Origin: Fibrobacter sp.
GTDB lineage: Bacteria > Fibrobacterota > Chitinivibrionia > Chitinivibrionales > Chitinispirillaceae
Direction: 5' to 3'
DNA length: 64,000 bases
Assembly: GCA_012728995.1 (NCBI GenBank)
Contig: JAAYEB010000166.1
Location: 21,000 to 84,999, forward strand
Part shown: positions 53,778 through 62,019 of the stretch, one piece after another
Numbering within the stretch: the stretch's first letter is position 1
Layout of the letters: the number at the start of each line of letters is the position of its first letter
Position numbers and translations under genes: made by a program
The notes under the pieces: model-generated
What the model was told of the DNA's origin: nothing
What the model saw: only the letters and a program-made list of their open reading frames with translations
Database searches by the model: none

Positions 53778-54167
53778 ATGCAGATCTGGATAACAAGTAC
53801 TCTCATTTCACTGGTAACGGTTTTCACTATTAATGCTCAGGAAACTACAGAACCTGCACCTACGGGCGGATTCGGAAGTCTTCTGCCAATGATGATTGTG
53901 ATGTTTGCAATAATCTATTTCCTTATGATTCGCCCTGAACAGAAAAAACAGAAACAGCGTCAGGAAATGTTAGGTAACATAAAAAAGGGAGATAAAGTTT
54001 TAACTGCAGGTGGAATAATTGGTGTCGTGGGAAATGTGAAAGATGATGTGATAATGGTTAAAATTGCAGAAAATACTGTGATTGAGTTAACAAAAAGTGC
54101 TATCACATCCGTAATTAACAGGGAAACCTCGGATAAAGAAGGTGCAAAAGAGGAGAAAAAGAAATAG
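53778..54167 (+). CDS. yajC: Preprotein translocase accessory subunit YajC
   Basis: Part of the SecDF-YajC complex that aids protein export. From ATG 53778 (AAGGAGG at 53766-53772) the product has 129 residues: a signal-like segment ('WITSTLISLVTVFTINAQ'), the typical 'FGSLLPMMIVMFAIIYFLMIRPEQKKQKQRQEML' helix, and the small soluble 'GDKVLTAGGIIGVVGNV' domain. The N-terminal signal-like stretch is an extension relative to E. coli YajC. A longer start at 53763 is possible. Def follows by 2 bp. Confidence 0.93.
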   Translation: MQIWITSTLISLVTVFTINAQETTEPAPTGGFGSLLPMMIVMFAIIYFLMIRPEQKKQKQRQEMLGNIKKGDKVLTAGGIIGVVGNVKDDVIMVKIAENTVIELTKSAITSVINRETSDKEGAKEEKKK

Positions 54168-54169
54168 TT

Positions 54170-54688
54170 ATGGAAGTTAAAATTTATGGTGATCCTGTTT
54201 TAAGGAAAACCGCGAAACCGGTTGAAATGTTTGATGATGAACTAAAGCGGTTTGTTGAGGAGATGATTCAAACGATGTTGATAGAAGATGGAGCTGGGCT
54301 TGCTGCTCCACAGGTTGGTATCTCCAGGCGTATTGCCGTTATAGATGTTACTGGTGGTGAAGAGGAACCGGTTGTAATTATTAATCCGAAGATATATTAT
54401 TACTCAGAAGATAAAGAGAGTAAAGAGGAAGGCTGTTTAAGTCTACCGGGAATCAATCTTTCTGTCAACAGATCTGTTATGGTTAGTGTAAAAGCAATGG
54501 ATATAAATGGAAATGAATTCACAATAGAAAAAGCCCAGGGTTTTCTGGCAAGGGCTCTTCAGCATGAAATTGATCATCTGGACGGAATAATGATTATAGA
54601 TCATGTTTCTGTTCTTCAGCGGAAACTTATCAGTAGTAAATTGAAAAAAATGGCTAAGACGGGTCGTGATAAATCGAACGCTGTGTAG
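54170..54688 (+). CDS. def: Peptide deformylase
   Basis: Removes N-terminal formyl groups from nascent proteins. 172 residues with the three family motifs: GAGLAAPQVG at 41-50, 'EEGCLSLPG' at about 86-94, and the metal-binding 'QHEIDHLDG' at 131-139. ATG 54170 follows yajC by 2 bp, so the genes are cotranscribed. Confidence 0.97.
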   Translation: MEVKIYGDPVLRKTAKPVEMFDDELKRFVEEMIQTMLIEDGAGLAAPQVGISRRIAVIDVTGGEEEPVVIINPKIYYYSEDKESKEEGCLSLPGINLSVNRSVMVSVKAMDINGNEFTIEKAQGFLARALQHEIDHLDGIMIIDHVSVLQRKLISSKLKKMAKTGRDKSNAV

Positions 54689-56087
54689 TTTTTTTTCGGT
54701 AGTTGCATTTTGCTGCATCTTTTTTTATTGTTCATATCCCAAGTTTATTGTACCTGATCCACCGCAGGCATCTGTTAAAACGGTTCAAAAACAGGAACAG
54801 AAACCGGATCTGGAAGTAAGTGGAAAAATTGCAGTAGATTCGGTTTCTGAAATCAATTTTGCAGATGCTTTCCTAAATGATTCTGACACGGCAGTTGTTT
54901 CTGAAAATGAAAACGAAACTCTGCAATCTTTCATATACCCACTATTTTTTATCAGTAATAATCGGGTGCGGGTTGCTCTTCTGCGTAACATAACCCAAAT
55001 CACATTCTATTCGGTTTCAAAGCTTAGTATCAGTAATCTAAAAAATTATTCATTCCAGGGAAGAATCGTTTTTAGAATTCGTGGGCAACAGGTTTGGGTG
55101 ACCTCTGAAAATAAAAACCATATTATCACATTGCCATGCACTTTAAAAAGTAAAAGTGAATATAATTATATTGATATTGGAGATAAGAGTTATCGTGGTG
55201 ACATAATATTGACTATGGAAAAAAACGGGCGTTTTTCTGTGATCAATTCATTGCCTGTTGAGGAGTATTTGAGGGGAGTGGTTCCTCTGGAGATAGGAAG
55301 ACGGCCCGAGAGCGAAGCATTGAAGGCACAAGCAGTTGCCGCAAGAACCTATACCTATAAACGGATTGAAGAGCGAAAAAACCACTCTTTTGACCTTACC
55401 TGTACTGTTACTGATCAGGTTTATGGAGGAGTGCATGTTGAGTACAGAGAATCGGACTCAGCAATTAAAGCGACAGAAAATCTTGTTATGGTTTATGAAG
55501 ATTCTTTGGTACATGCATATTATCATTCAACCTGTGGCGGAAAAACTGCAAATATTGAAGATGTATGGGATAAACCGTCATATAACTATTTAAGATCTGT
55601 AAGAGATACAGATTCAACGGGGAATGCATATTGTAGGATCTCCAGATACTTTACCTGGAAAGAAAAATGGCCGAAACGGGATTTCAACACTATCGTTTCC
55701 CGTTATTTAAAAAATCAATTTCCTCAAAATAACATCGGTGGGAAAATTACTGTATTTAAAATTGAAAGCCAGTTTACAGATGGAAGAATAAATGTATGTA
55801 CATTCGGTGGACCTGGATGGACACAGAAAACTGGCGGTGATAAAATTCGGTTTATTCTCAGAAGGAACACATCAGATAATGCGATATTAAGAAGCGCAAA
55901 TTTTAAAATCACAGCGTTAAAGGATATAATATCTGTTGAGGGGAGAGGGTATGGACATGGAGTAGGGATGTGTCAAATGGGTGCAATTGGAAGAGCGCGG
56001 GCAGGACAGAAATTTGACCAGATATTAAAAAGTTATTATACTGGTATTTCGATTCATAAGGCAACTATTACAAAGAGAAAACGATGA
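54666..56087 (+). CDS. SpoIID/LytB-domain lipoprotein
   Basis: 473 residues from GTG 54666, overlapping def by 23 bp. A hydrophobic start with a lipobox-like 'FFYCSY' (Cys about 21) suggests an outer-membrane lipoprotein. The SpoIID domain, about residues 180-440, contains 'NSLPVEEYLRGVVPLEIGRRPESEALKAQAVAARTYT' (catalytic-type Glu) and 'STCGGKTANIEDVW... GYGHGVGMCQMGA'. SpoIID cleaves glycan strands of peptidoglycan in sporulating Firmicutes; in a Gram-negative a cell-wall role in growth or division is the likely counterpart. It is coupled to endoQ by a 4-bp overlap. Confidence 0.88.
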   Translation: MINRTLCSFFSVVAFCCIFFYCSYPKFIVPDPPQASVKTVQKQEQKPDLEVSGKIAVDSVSEINFADAFLNDSDTAVVSENENETLQSFIYPLFFISNNRVRVALLRNITQITFYSVSKLSISNLKNYSFQGRIVFRIRGQQVWVTSENKNHIITLPCTLKSKSEYNYIDIGDKSYRGDIILTMEKNGRFSVINSLPVEEYLRGVVPLEIGRRPESEALKAQAVAARTYTYKRIEERKNHSFDLTCTVTDQVYGGVHVEYRESDSAIKATENLVMVYEDSLVHAYYHSTCGGKTANIEDVWDKPSYNYLRSVRDTDSTGNAYCRISRYFTWKEKWPKRDFNTIVSRYLKNQFPQNNIGGKITVFKIESQFTDGRINVCTFGGPGWTQKTGGDKIRFILRRNTSDNAILRSANFKITALKDIISVEGRGYGHGVGMCQMGAIGRARAGQKFDQILKSYYTGISIHKATITKRKR

Positions 56088-57313
56088 GATTTATAGCTGA
56101 TTTTCATATTCATTCGCATTATTCGATTGCTACAAGTAGCCAGCTTGTTGTCCCATTTTTGGACCTGTGGGGAAGGAAAAAAGGGATAAATGTTATTGGT
56201 ACAGGTGATGCAGTCCATCCTGGTTATTTTAATGAATTAAAGGAAAACCTTGTTTCATCAGATAATGGATTGTATAAGGTGAAAAAAAAAAGGTTACTTC
56301 CAGAAGTCACAAAGTTTACTTCCAGCGAAATTTCGTTTGTCCTGACAACTGAAATCAGTTGTATTTATAAGAAAAATGGAAAAGTGAGAAAGGTGCATAA
56401 TCTCATTCTTGCCCCTTCATTTTCCTCTATTTTGGAATTACAAAAACAGCTCCGGAAAATTGGTAATATTGAATCGGATGGAAGACCGATTCTTGGTCTT
56501 GATTCACGTGATTTGCTTGAAATCGTTCTGAATGCTGGTGCATTTCTAATTCCAGCTCATATCTGGACACCATGGTTTTCTGTTTTGGGATCAAAATCCG
56601 GTTTTGATAGTATGGAAGAGTGTTATGGTGATTTAACAAAACAGATTTTTGCAGTTGAAACAGGACTTTCATCAGATCCACCAATGAACTGGAGATGCTC
56701 TTTCCTTGATCGTTTTTTTCTGGTTTCCAATTCTGATGCCCATTCACCCGAAAAACTTGGACGTGAAGCAAACCTTTTTGATACAGAACTTAGTTATTCC
56801 TCAATTATCGATGCCTTGAAAGGAAAAAATAATGGATTTTTGGGGACAGTAGAGTTTTTCCCTCAAGAGGGTAAGTATCATCTTGATGGTCATCAGAAAT
56901 GCCATACTCGTTGGGAACCGGATCAGACCAGAAAACATCATGGTATTTGTCCAGTATGCGGCAAAAAGGTAACAGTCGGGGTTCTTAACAGGGTTATGGA
57001 GCTGGCAGACAGTGCACCGGACAGGCCTTTTAAAAACAAACGACCATTTATATCTTTAACACCACTGAAAAATATATTGGCAGAAATTCTTGGTACGGGT
57101 CCTCAGAGTAAAAAAGTTTCTGTTTTTTATGAATCTTTAATCAGTAAATTTGGGCCAGAGTTTACAATATTGATGGATATTCCTGTTAAGGATTTATGTC
57201 GCGAAAATGAGCTTCTTTCAGAGGGAATTAGACGGCTCAGAGGGGGAGAAGTGTTTTTGGAAGGGGGTTATGATGGAGCATTCGGGAGTGTTAAGGTATT
57301 AAAAACGAACTAA
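56084..57313 (+). CDS. EndoQ-type PHP-domain endonuclease
   Basis: 409 residues. PHP domain with 'DFHIHSHYS' (H8, H10) and 'SNSDAHSPEKLGREANLFD'; a zinc-finger region about 268-306 with 'CHTRW... HHGICPVCGKKVTVGVLNRVMELAD'; and the C-terminal helix bundle of the family. This matches endonuclease Q, which nicks DNA 5' of deaminated bases (uracil, hypoxanthine, xanthine) and abasic sites, known from Thermococcales and a few bacteria. ATG 56084 overlaps the previous stop by 4 bp. Confidence 0.85.
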   Translation: MRFIADFHIHSHYSIATSSQLVVPFLDLWGRKKGINVIGTGDAVHPGYFNELKENLVSSDNGLYKVKKKRLLPEVTKFTSSEISFVLTTEISCIYKKNGKVRKVHNLILAPSFSSILELQKQLRKIGNIESDGRPILGLDSRDLLEIVLNAGAFLIPAHIWTPWFSVLGSKSGFDSMEECYGDLTKQIFAVETGLSSDPPMNWRCSFLDRFFLVSNSDAHSPEKLGREANLFDTELSYSSIIDALKGKNNGFLGTVEFFPQEGKYHLDGHQKCHTRWEPDQTRKHHGICPVCGKKVTVGVLNRVMELADSAPDRPFKNKRPFISLTPLKNILAEILGTGPQSKKVSVFYESLISKFGPEFTILMDIPVKDLCRENELLSEGIRRLRGGEVFLEGGYDGAFGSVKVLKTN

Positions 57314-57338
57314 GCTGTTTTGTATTAATTTTGAAGGT

Positions 57339-57728
57339 TTATTTCGAAGATTTTGCTTTTGATGGGGTTTGTTTTGTATTAAGGTTTTTCTTGATAAAAT
57401 GTTGTATCAGTGTCTTTTCGGTTGTACCTAAATTAATGAATTTAACGCCTACCTCATAAGTGGATCTTCGTTTTGGAATAATATGTACAACATTGGCATT
57501 AGTGCGGACAATACAGATTGAGTCAGGGAGAAGGAATGTTAAACGAAGTATCTGTTTGGTTTTAAATTTTATGTCAGTACTGAATCGCATCCCTTTTACA
57601 CTCAAATTTATCACATTGCAGATTTCTGATACTTCGGGCATCGCAGCGTAGTGATTAGATGTGTATACTTCTACTGTAACATAGTCGACATCAATACGAG
57701 GATTTTTTCTGCGTTCAATGAAGTTCAT
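57339..57728 (-). CDS. PilZ-domain protein
   Basis: 129 residues. R-R-K-N-P-R near the start and N-x-S-x-x-G ('NLSVKGMRF') form the c-di-GMP-binding signature R-x-x-x-R...(D/N)-x-S-x-x-G. The rest is a small beta barrel ('LRLTFLLPDSICIVRTNANVVHI'). A free-standing PilZ protein links c-di-GMP to motility or surface functions; the output is unknown. It is divergent from ispE. Confidence 0.85.
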   Translation of the reverse strand: MNFIERRKNPRIDVDYVTVEVYTSNHYAAMPEVSEICNVINLSVKGMRFSTDIKFKTKQILRLTFLLPDSICIVRTNANVVHIIPKRRSTYEVGVKFINLGTTEKTLIQHFIKKNLNTKQTPSKAKSSK

Positions 57729-57831
57729 ATTATTTTATTACCAGAAAAATTCAGGATAAGTGGCTTTGAATACAATTTTAACCTGTTTGTATTTTTAACT
57801 CCACAACAATTTTATCTTTTCGGGATTGAAT

Positions 57832-58713
57832 ATGGTACAGAAATCTTTCACGAGAGTAACGCTTGCACTTGATATTATTAAAAAAATTGAGGATGGTCCT
57901 TTTAAAGGGTATCATGAATTATCAATAATTAAACATCAGATCAGTCTTCATGATATAATTTCCATAACACCTTCAGATTCGCTTGAAATTGAGTGCGATA
58001 ATCCATTGGTACCTTGTGACGATCGAAACATTTGCTGGAAAGCTGTTAAGCTGGTAAATTCAGAGTGCGGGATAAATGAAAATGTGAAAATAAATATTAA
58101 AAAGAATATCCCGGTTATGGGTGGATTGGCTGGTGGAAGTGCAAATGCAGCAACTGTATTGATGATGCTCAACAGGTTGTGGAATCTTAATATGAACAAA
58201 GAAAAATTGAACAATCTGGGGAAGAAGCTTGGAATGGATGTTCCTTTTTATCTTGAGGGAAAAACTGCCTTTGATTCTGAAGCGACATCTTATCTTTACA
58301 GGATCCCAAGCTCTTTGCATCTGGTGTTTGTACTTGCCATACCAGATTTTGGAATTTCTACTGCAGAGGCGTACAAGGGAATTGATTACTCTCAAACAGG
58401 GAAAAATAAAGAATTGACTCGTTCTATGATTGACAGCTTTAGATCAAACAATCGCGTTGGAGTATTGAATGCAATGCACAATGATTTTGAACCTGTTTTG
58501 TTCAGAATCTATCCGCAAATTGAAAATGTTAAGAAGCAGCTGATTTCTGCCGGGTGTGAAAGAGCTGTTGTGTCCGGTTCCGGTTCAACTGTTTTAGGTG
58601 TTGCAAAAGATATTGATGCTGCCCGAAAAATTTGTGGTAATATGAATTGCAGAACTATTATATCGGAATCATTGAATTCATGTAACCAGACTTTTTCTAA
58701 AGGTGATAATTAA
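57832..58713 (+). CDS. ispE: 4-diphosphocytidyl-2-C-methyl-D-erythritol kinase
   Basis: GHMP kinase of the non-mevalonate isoprenoid pathway. 293 residues from ATG 57832 (CGGGA 6 nt upstream; TTG two codons earlier is the alternative). Signatures: 'PVMGGLAGGSANAATVLMML' (ATP loop), 'LGMDVPFYL' with the catalytic D, and 'ERAVVSGSGSTVLGV'. The N-terminal 'YHELSI' segment (usually G-Y-H) is present. No other isp gene is in the window. Confidence 0.92.
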   Translation: MVQKSFTRVTLALDIIKKIEDGPFKGYHELSIIKHQISLHDIISITPSDSLEIECDNPLVPCDDRNICWKAVKLVNSECGINENVKINIKKNIPVMGGLAGGSANAATVLMMLNRLWNLNMNKEKLNNLGKKLGMDVPFYLEGKTAFDSEATSYLYRIPSSLHLVFVLAIPDFGISTAEAYKGIDYSQTGKNKELTRSMIDSFRSNNRVGVLNAMHNDFEPVLFRIYPQIENVKKQLISAGCERAVVSGSGSTVLGVAKDIDAARKICGNMNCRTIISESLNSCNQTFSKGDN

Positions 58714-59035
58714 AATTTTGTTCCAATCCTTATTTACCTGCTTCGATAAATCATGCTTAGTCAGGTAAGCTCGGTTTTTATATTTTAATCAACAGTTTTT
58801 GTACAATTTAAATGGATTTACAGTTGGTTTTAACAATATCGATCTTCAGAATGTCTGGAATGTCTGTTAGCAGATTAATTTAAAAAGGTGTGATTAAAAA
58901 AAGGCAGTAAATTGATGTCTGGATTTTATGAGAAAAATTGATGATATCGGTAAAAGTAATTTCCAGGCAACTTTAACTTTGGATTCACAAATTAGTTATA
59001 TTATTGTACAATATCTCACAGGAGGTTAAAATCTA
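58714..59035. other. Intergenic region (322 bp)
   Basis: No coding frame. A weak hairpin TTACCTG/CAGGTAA (58734-58740, 58762-58768) with a T-run five bases on may terminate ispE. Otherwise AT-rich sequence up to the AGGAGG before the small gene at 59036. Confidence 0.4.
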
Positions 59036-59269
59036 ATGAATGAATTACCTGTTGAGCGCACAGTTAATTTTAAATGGAATTCTCGGCATGAACTTTATGA
59101 ATATTTTTGTAAAAAATTTGGATTAGATAAACACTCCGTTGATAACCAGATACATATTACAATGTCAGAGTTTCGTCCCCGTAAGGGTCAGGTAATCAAA
59201 ACACAGGAGTTATGGCAAAAAGTGGGTTTGGATCTGGAAAAAGAACTTCAGGAAAAAACTGGTGATTAG
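59036..59269 (+). CDS. Small unknown protein (77 residues)
   Basis: Preceded by a perfect AGGAGG at about 59020-59025, which supports a real gene. The product is soluble, with 'FKWNSRHELYEYFCKKFGLDKHSVDNQIHITMSEFRPRKGQV' and a helical end; nothing in it matches a family I know. No partner is apparent: it lies between ispE and a convergent secreted-protein gene. Confidence 0.6.
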   Translation: MNELPVERTVNFKWNSRHELYEYFCKKFGLDKHSVDNQIHITMSEFRPRKGQVIKTQELWQKVGLDLEKELQEKTGD

Positions 59270-59334
59270 AACTGAAGTATTGAACCGGGATGTGATTTGA
59301 TTTCTTTGCTTTTTTAAGTAAATCAAAGAAATAT

Positions 59335-59835
59335 TTACTCTTCTGTGCTTCGCTTCCTTAAATAATCCCTGCGCATTAATGAATTAAAAGGATCGTAGTA
59401 AGGGTCTGCGAAAAAGTATGGGCTTGAAGTATATTTGCTTACTCCAAAATGAAAAAGCATTCTATCGGTTGGTTGCCAGGTAAGTGAAACATCGAAAGGT
59501 ACACTTTTAAAATAATCCATAGAATGTAGATTATTAGCAGAAATATTGTGAGCAGATGAAAAGGTAGAATGTATTGGCAGGCCAAAATTCAGATTAAGAG
59601 TTACAGGAGCATTAAATCTGTACTGCATCATTGCAGTATAAAGACTCTGAGATTTGACATTAGAAAATCCGCTATGGCTTGCCATACCAAAGCTTAACCC
59701 CTGTTGCATTGAAAAATGGGATGGATCGAAAATGCCGAGATTACTTTTTTGATCCGATTCATATGCTTTTTCGTTCTGTCCGAAAATTGCCGAGCTGATG
59801 GAGCAGACAAAAATGAATATAGCAAGTTTGCTCAT
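59335..59835 (-). CDS. Small secreted protein, possibly outer-membrane beta-rich
   Basis: 166 residues. Signal peptide 'KLAIFIFVCSISSAIFG'; the mature part alternates hydrophobic and polar residues with aromatics ('PVTLNLNFGLPIHST', 'PFDVSLTWQPTDRMLFHFGVSKY'), as in beta-hairpins of outer-membrane proteins, and ends with a charged tail. No family recognised. It is convergent with the 77-residue gene, with a 65-bp gap. Confidence 0.6.
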   Translation of the reverse strand: MSKLAIFIFVCSISSAIFGQNEKAYESDQKSNLGIFDPSHFSMQQGLSFGMASHSGFSNVKSQSLYTAMMQYRFNAPVTLNLNFGLPIHSTFSSAHNISANNLHSMDYFKSVPFDVSLTWQPTDRMLFHFGVSKYTSSPYFFADPYYDPFNSLMRRDYLRKRSTEE

Positions 59836-60013
59836 ATTGATGACTCCATTAGTTAATTCTTTTTAGATTTCGATTAAAGATCAGATATATTGATGATATT
59901 ACTATAGTATACTTTTTTACACTAACAGTTTTCCAGTACAAAATCAGTACCTGATAAACCAATTATTTGGTTCACAACTGTATTCTTAATGAATACAGTT
60001 TATGGTTCTTGAC

Positions 60014-60043
60014 TTGATCTGGTTGATATTTTTTGATTATACT
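60014..60043 (+). promoter_or_regulatory. Candidate sigma-70 promoter of the TIGR02147 gene
   Basis: TTGATC (60014-60019) and TATACT (60038-60043) with an 18-bp spacer. The predicted start of transcription falls at or next to ATG 60050, so the message would be leaderless. Confidence 0.5.
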
Positions 60044-60049
60044 TTGGAT

Positions 60050-60925
60050 ATGGAAGAAAAACATTTAGAACTTGTAATGCCAAATATATTTGAGTATTAC
60101 GATTATAGACAATATTTAAGAGATCTGGTTACGTATGAAAGAAAACGTTGTCCTGTATTCTCAAATCGGTATATTGTGCAAAAAGCTGGATTAAAATCTC
60201 CTACTGCTTTGAAACATGTGATTGATGGCAGAAGGAACATGAGCCTTGAAACTGCAAACCGTTTTGCAACTGCATTAAAGATCGAAGGAATAAAGAGGCA
60301 TTATTTTCTTACTCTTGTCCTCTTTAATCAAACTTCATCAATTGGGGAAAGAGAAAAATACCTCAATGAACTTTTTGAATTAAAAAAAGCTGATGATCCT
60401 TCAAGGCTTGATGAAGAGTGTTATGAAGTACTGTCAAAATGGTATAATTTAGCTATAAGAGAAATTGTTGAACTTCCTGATTATAAAAATTCAGCAAAAT
60501 GGATTGCTCGTGTGCTCACACCTCAGATTACAATTCAGGAGGCAGCTTCAGCATTAGATCTTCTTAAAAAACTAGGTTTGATAAAGAAAGTTGATGGTCA
60601 TTTGCGCTCTGTTGATAAAATTTTAATATCGGATGAAAGGGTTCGTTCTGTTAAAGCGGTTGAATTTCACAGGCAGATGATTAAACTTGGGGCAGAAGCG
60701 CTTACACGATTTGAAAGTTGTGAGCGCGAAATATCTGGTACTACTATCAGAATCGCGTCAAAGGATGTTGAAAATATTAAATTATTACTGAAGGAATTCA
60801 GGCGTAAAATACTGAATCTGGCAGCTAACAGTCCTTTGGCGGATCAGGTTTATCAGCTTAATTTTCAGTTTTTCCCCTTGGCCACAACTGATCGAAAAGG
60901 ACGCCTTTCTGATGAACAGGAATAA
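60050..60925 (+). CDS. TIGR02147-family regulator-like protein
   Basis: About 291 residues. The N-terminal 'MPNIFEYYDYRQYLRDLVTYERKR' and 'NRYIVQKAGLKSPTALKHVIDGRRNMSLETANRFATALKI' are the hallmark of this family (HTH-like first half), which is abundant in Fibrobacter and some Bdellovibrionota. The function is unknown; genes often pair with a downstream lipoprotein or secreted gene, as here (2 bp). ATG 60050 is chosen because a TATACT box stands 6 nt before it; ATG 60077 (the M-P-N-I start) is the other option. Confidence 0.8.
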   Translation: MEEKHLELVMPNIFEYYDYRQYLRDLVTYERKRCPVFSNRYIVQKAGLKSPTALKHVIDGRRNMSLETANRFATALKIEGIKRHYFLTLVLFNQTSSIGEREKYLNELFELKKADDPSRLDEECYEVLSKWYNLAIREIVELPDYKNSAKWIARVLTPQITIQEAASALDLLKKLGLIKKVDGHLRSVDKILISDERVRSVKAVEFHRQMIKLGAEALTRFESCEREISGTTIRIASKDVENIKLLLKEFRRKILNLAANSPLADQVYQLNFQFFPLATTDRKGRLSDEQE

Positions 60926-60927
60926 TT

Positions 60928-61995
60928 ATGAAACTTTTATTAAATAAAAAAGCCTGCATTCTGCTATTGGGTTTGATCTTCATATTTGGTTGCGGTGGTG
61001 GTACCGATATTGGAAATCCGGATATTAGAGGAGTTGTTTGTTATAATAATGGTAAGAGGGTTTCTGGTGCCATGGTTGTTAAGGGTAGCAAAAAATGGGA
61101 TATGGAAACTACAGATACTGTATACGATAAAGATCTGGGAGACTTTGTTTTGAAATTTTCATCCAGGGCTTTTGATACTACCTATTGTAACAGAAATGGT
61201 GAATTCCATTTTGATAGTGTGGTTGCAGGTGAATATATGCTTTTTGCTTCTAGTGACACTTTTTTAGGAATTAAAGAAGTATATCATAACTACTATGAGG
61301 ATACATATTGCGAAATCAATGTAAATGAGCCGGTTAAGGTTTCTATTGTTCCTTACTATATTGCATCTGATAGTAATAGCTGGTTTTCAGCTGCAAGGAT
61401 ATCCGGAACGCCGGTCTACTCAAAAGCGGATTCAACCGGTTTGATTCAATTTGACGCAGTTCCTTCAGGAAATCTGGACCTGATACTTTACAAAAACGAT
61501 GGGCAGATTGAAAAGTATTCAGGTTTGGGAACTTTCCCGGGTTGCAGCTCTACACTTAAGGTTGATCCATTGAAAACTGACGAGTACTGGACGCCGATGC
61601 CTTGTGGGGTAAGAGATCCGCAGGGAAGACCTTTTATTATTTGGAGTAGTCCGGATCGTGGAGTTAACAATGTCGATCAAGTGTTTCTGGATTCAGAAAA
61701 AGAGTATGATATTGAAATTCAGTTTAGTCATCCAATGGATACAAGAAATACGATATCTGCTGTTTCTGTTTATTCAAGTGACAGCAGTGCTATTGCTGTT
61801 GATTCTATATGGTGGCAAGGGGCTGATATGATGAGATTGTCACTTTGTAGTTCAGATAGTACAGGAAACTGTTCCCAGGATTTTTTATATGATACTGAAG
61901 TGACTTATACTATAATTATAGATACAAATGCTCAGACTGTACTGGGAGTGAATCTTGCATATCCGGATACACTCTCATTCATTATTGAACCGTAA
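60928..61995 (+). CDS. Lipoprotein with carboxypeptidase-like regulatory and Ig-like domains
   Basis: 355 residues. Lipobox 'LIFIFGC' (Cys about 22) followed by the glycine-rich 'GGGTDIGNP' motif. The first half has a carboxypeptidase-regulatory-like beta sandwich ('RGVVCYNNGKRVSGAMVV... NRNGEFHFDSVVAGEYMLFAS'). The second half looks like a bacterial Ig-like domain ('EYDIEIQFSHPMDT'). An outer-surface lipoprotein with presumed adhesive or structural role. It is 2 bp from the TIGR02147 gene, so they are cotranscribed and probably co-regulated. Confidence 0.82.
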   Translation: MKLLLNKKACILLLGLIFIFGCGGGTDIGNPDIRGVVCYNNGKRVSGAMVVKGSKKWDMETTDTVYDKDLGDFVLKFSSRAFDTTYCNRNGEFHFDSVVAGEYMLFASSDTFLGIKEVYHNYYEDTYCEINVNEPVKVSIVPYYIASDSNSWFSAARISGTPVYSKADSTGLIQFDAVPSGNLDLILYKNDGQIEKYSGLGTFPGCSSTLKVDPLKTDEYWTPMPCGVRDPQGRPFIIWSSPDRGVNNVDQVFLDSEKEYDIEIQFSHPMDTRNTISAVSVYSSDSSAIAVDSIWWQGADMMRLSLCSSDSTGNCSQDFLYDTEVTYTIIIDTNAQTVLGVNLAYPDTLSFIIEP

Positions 61996-62019
61996 ACTAT
62001 TTGCCCCAGGGAGGCTTTT

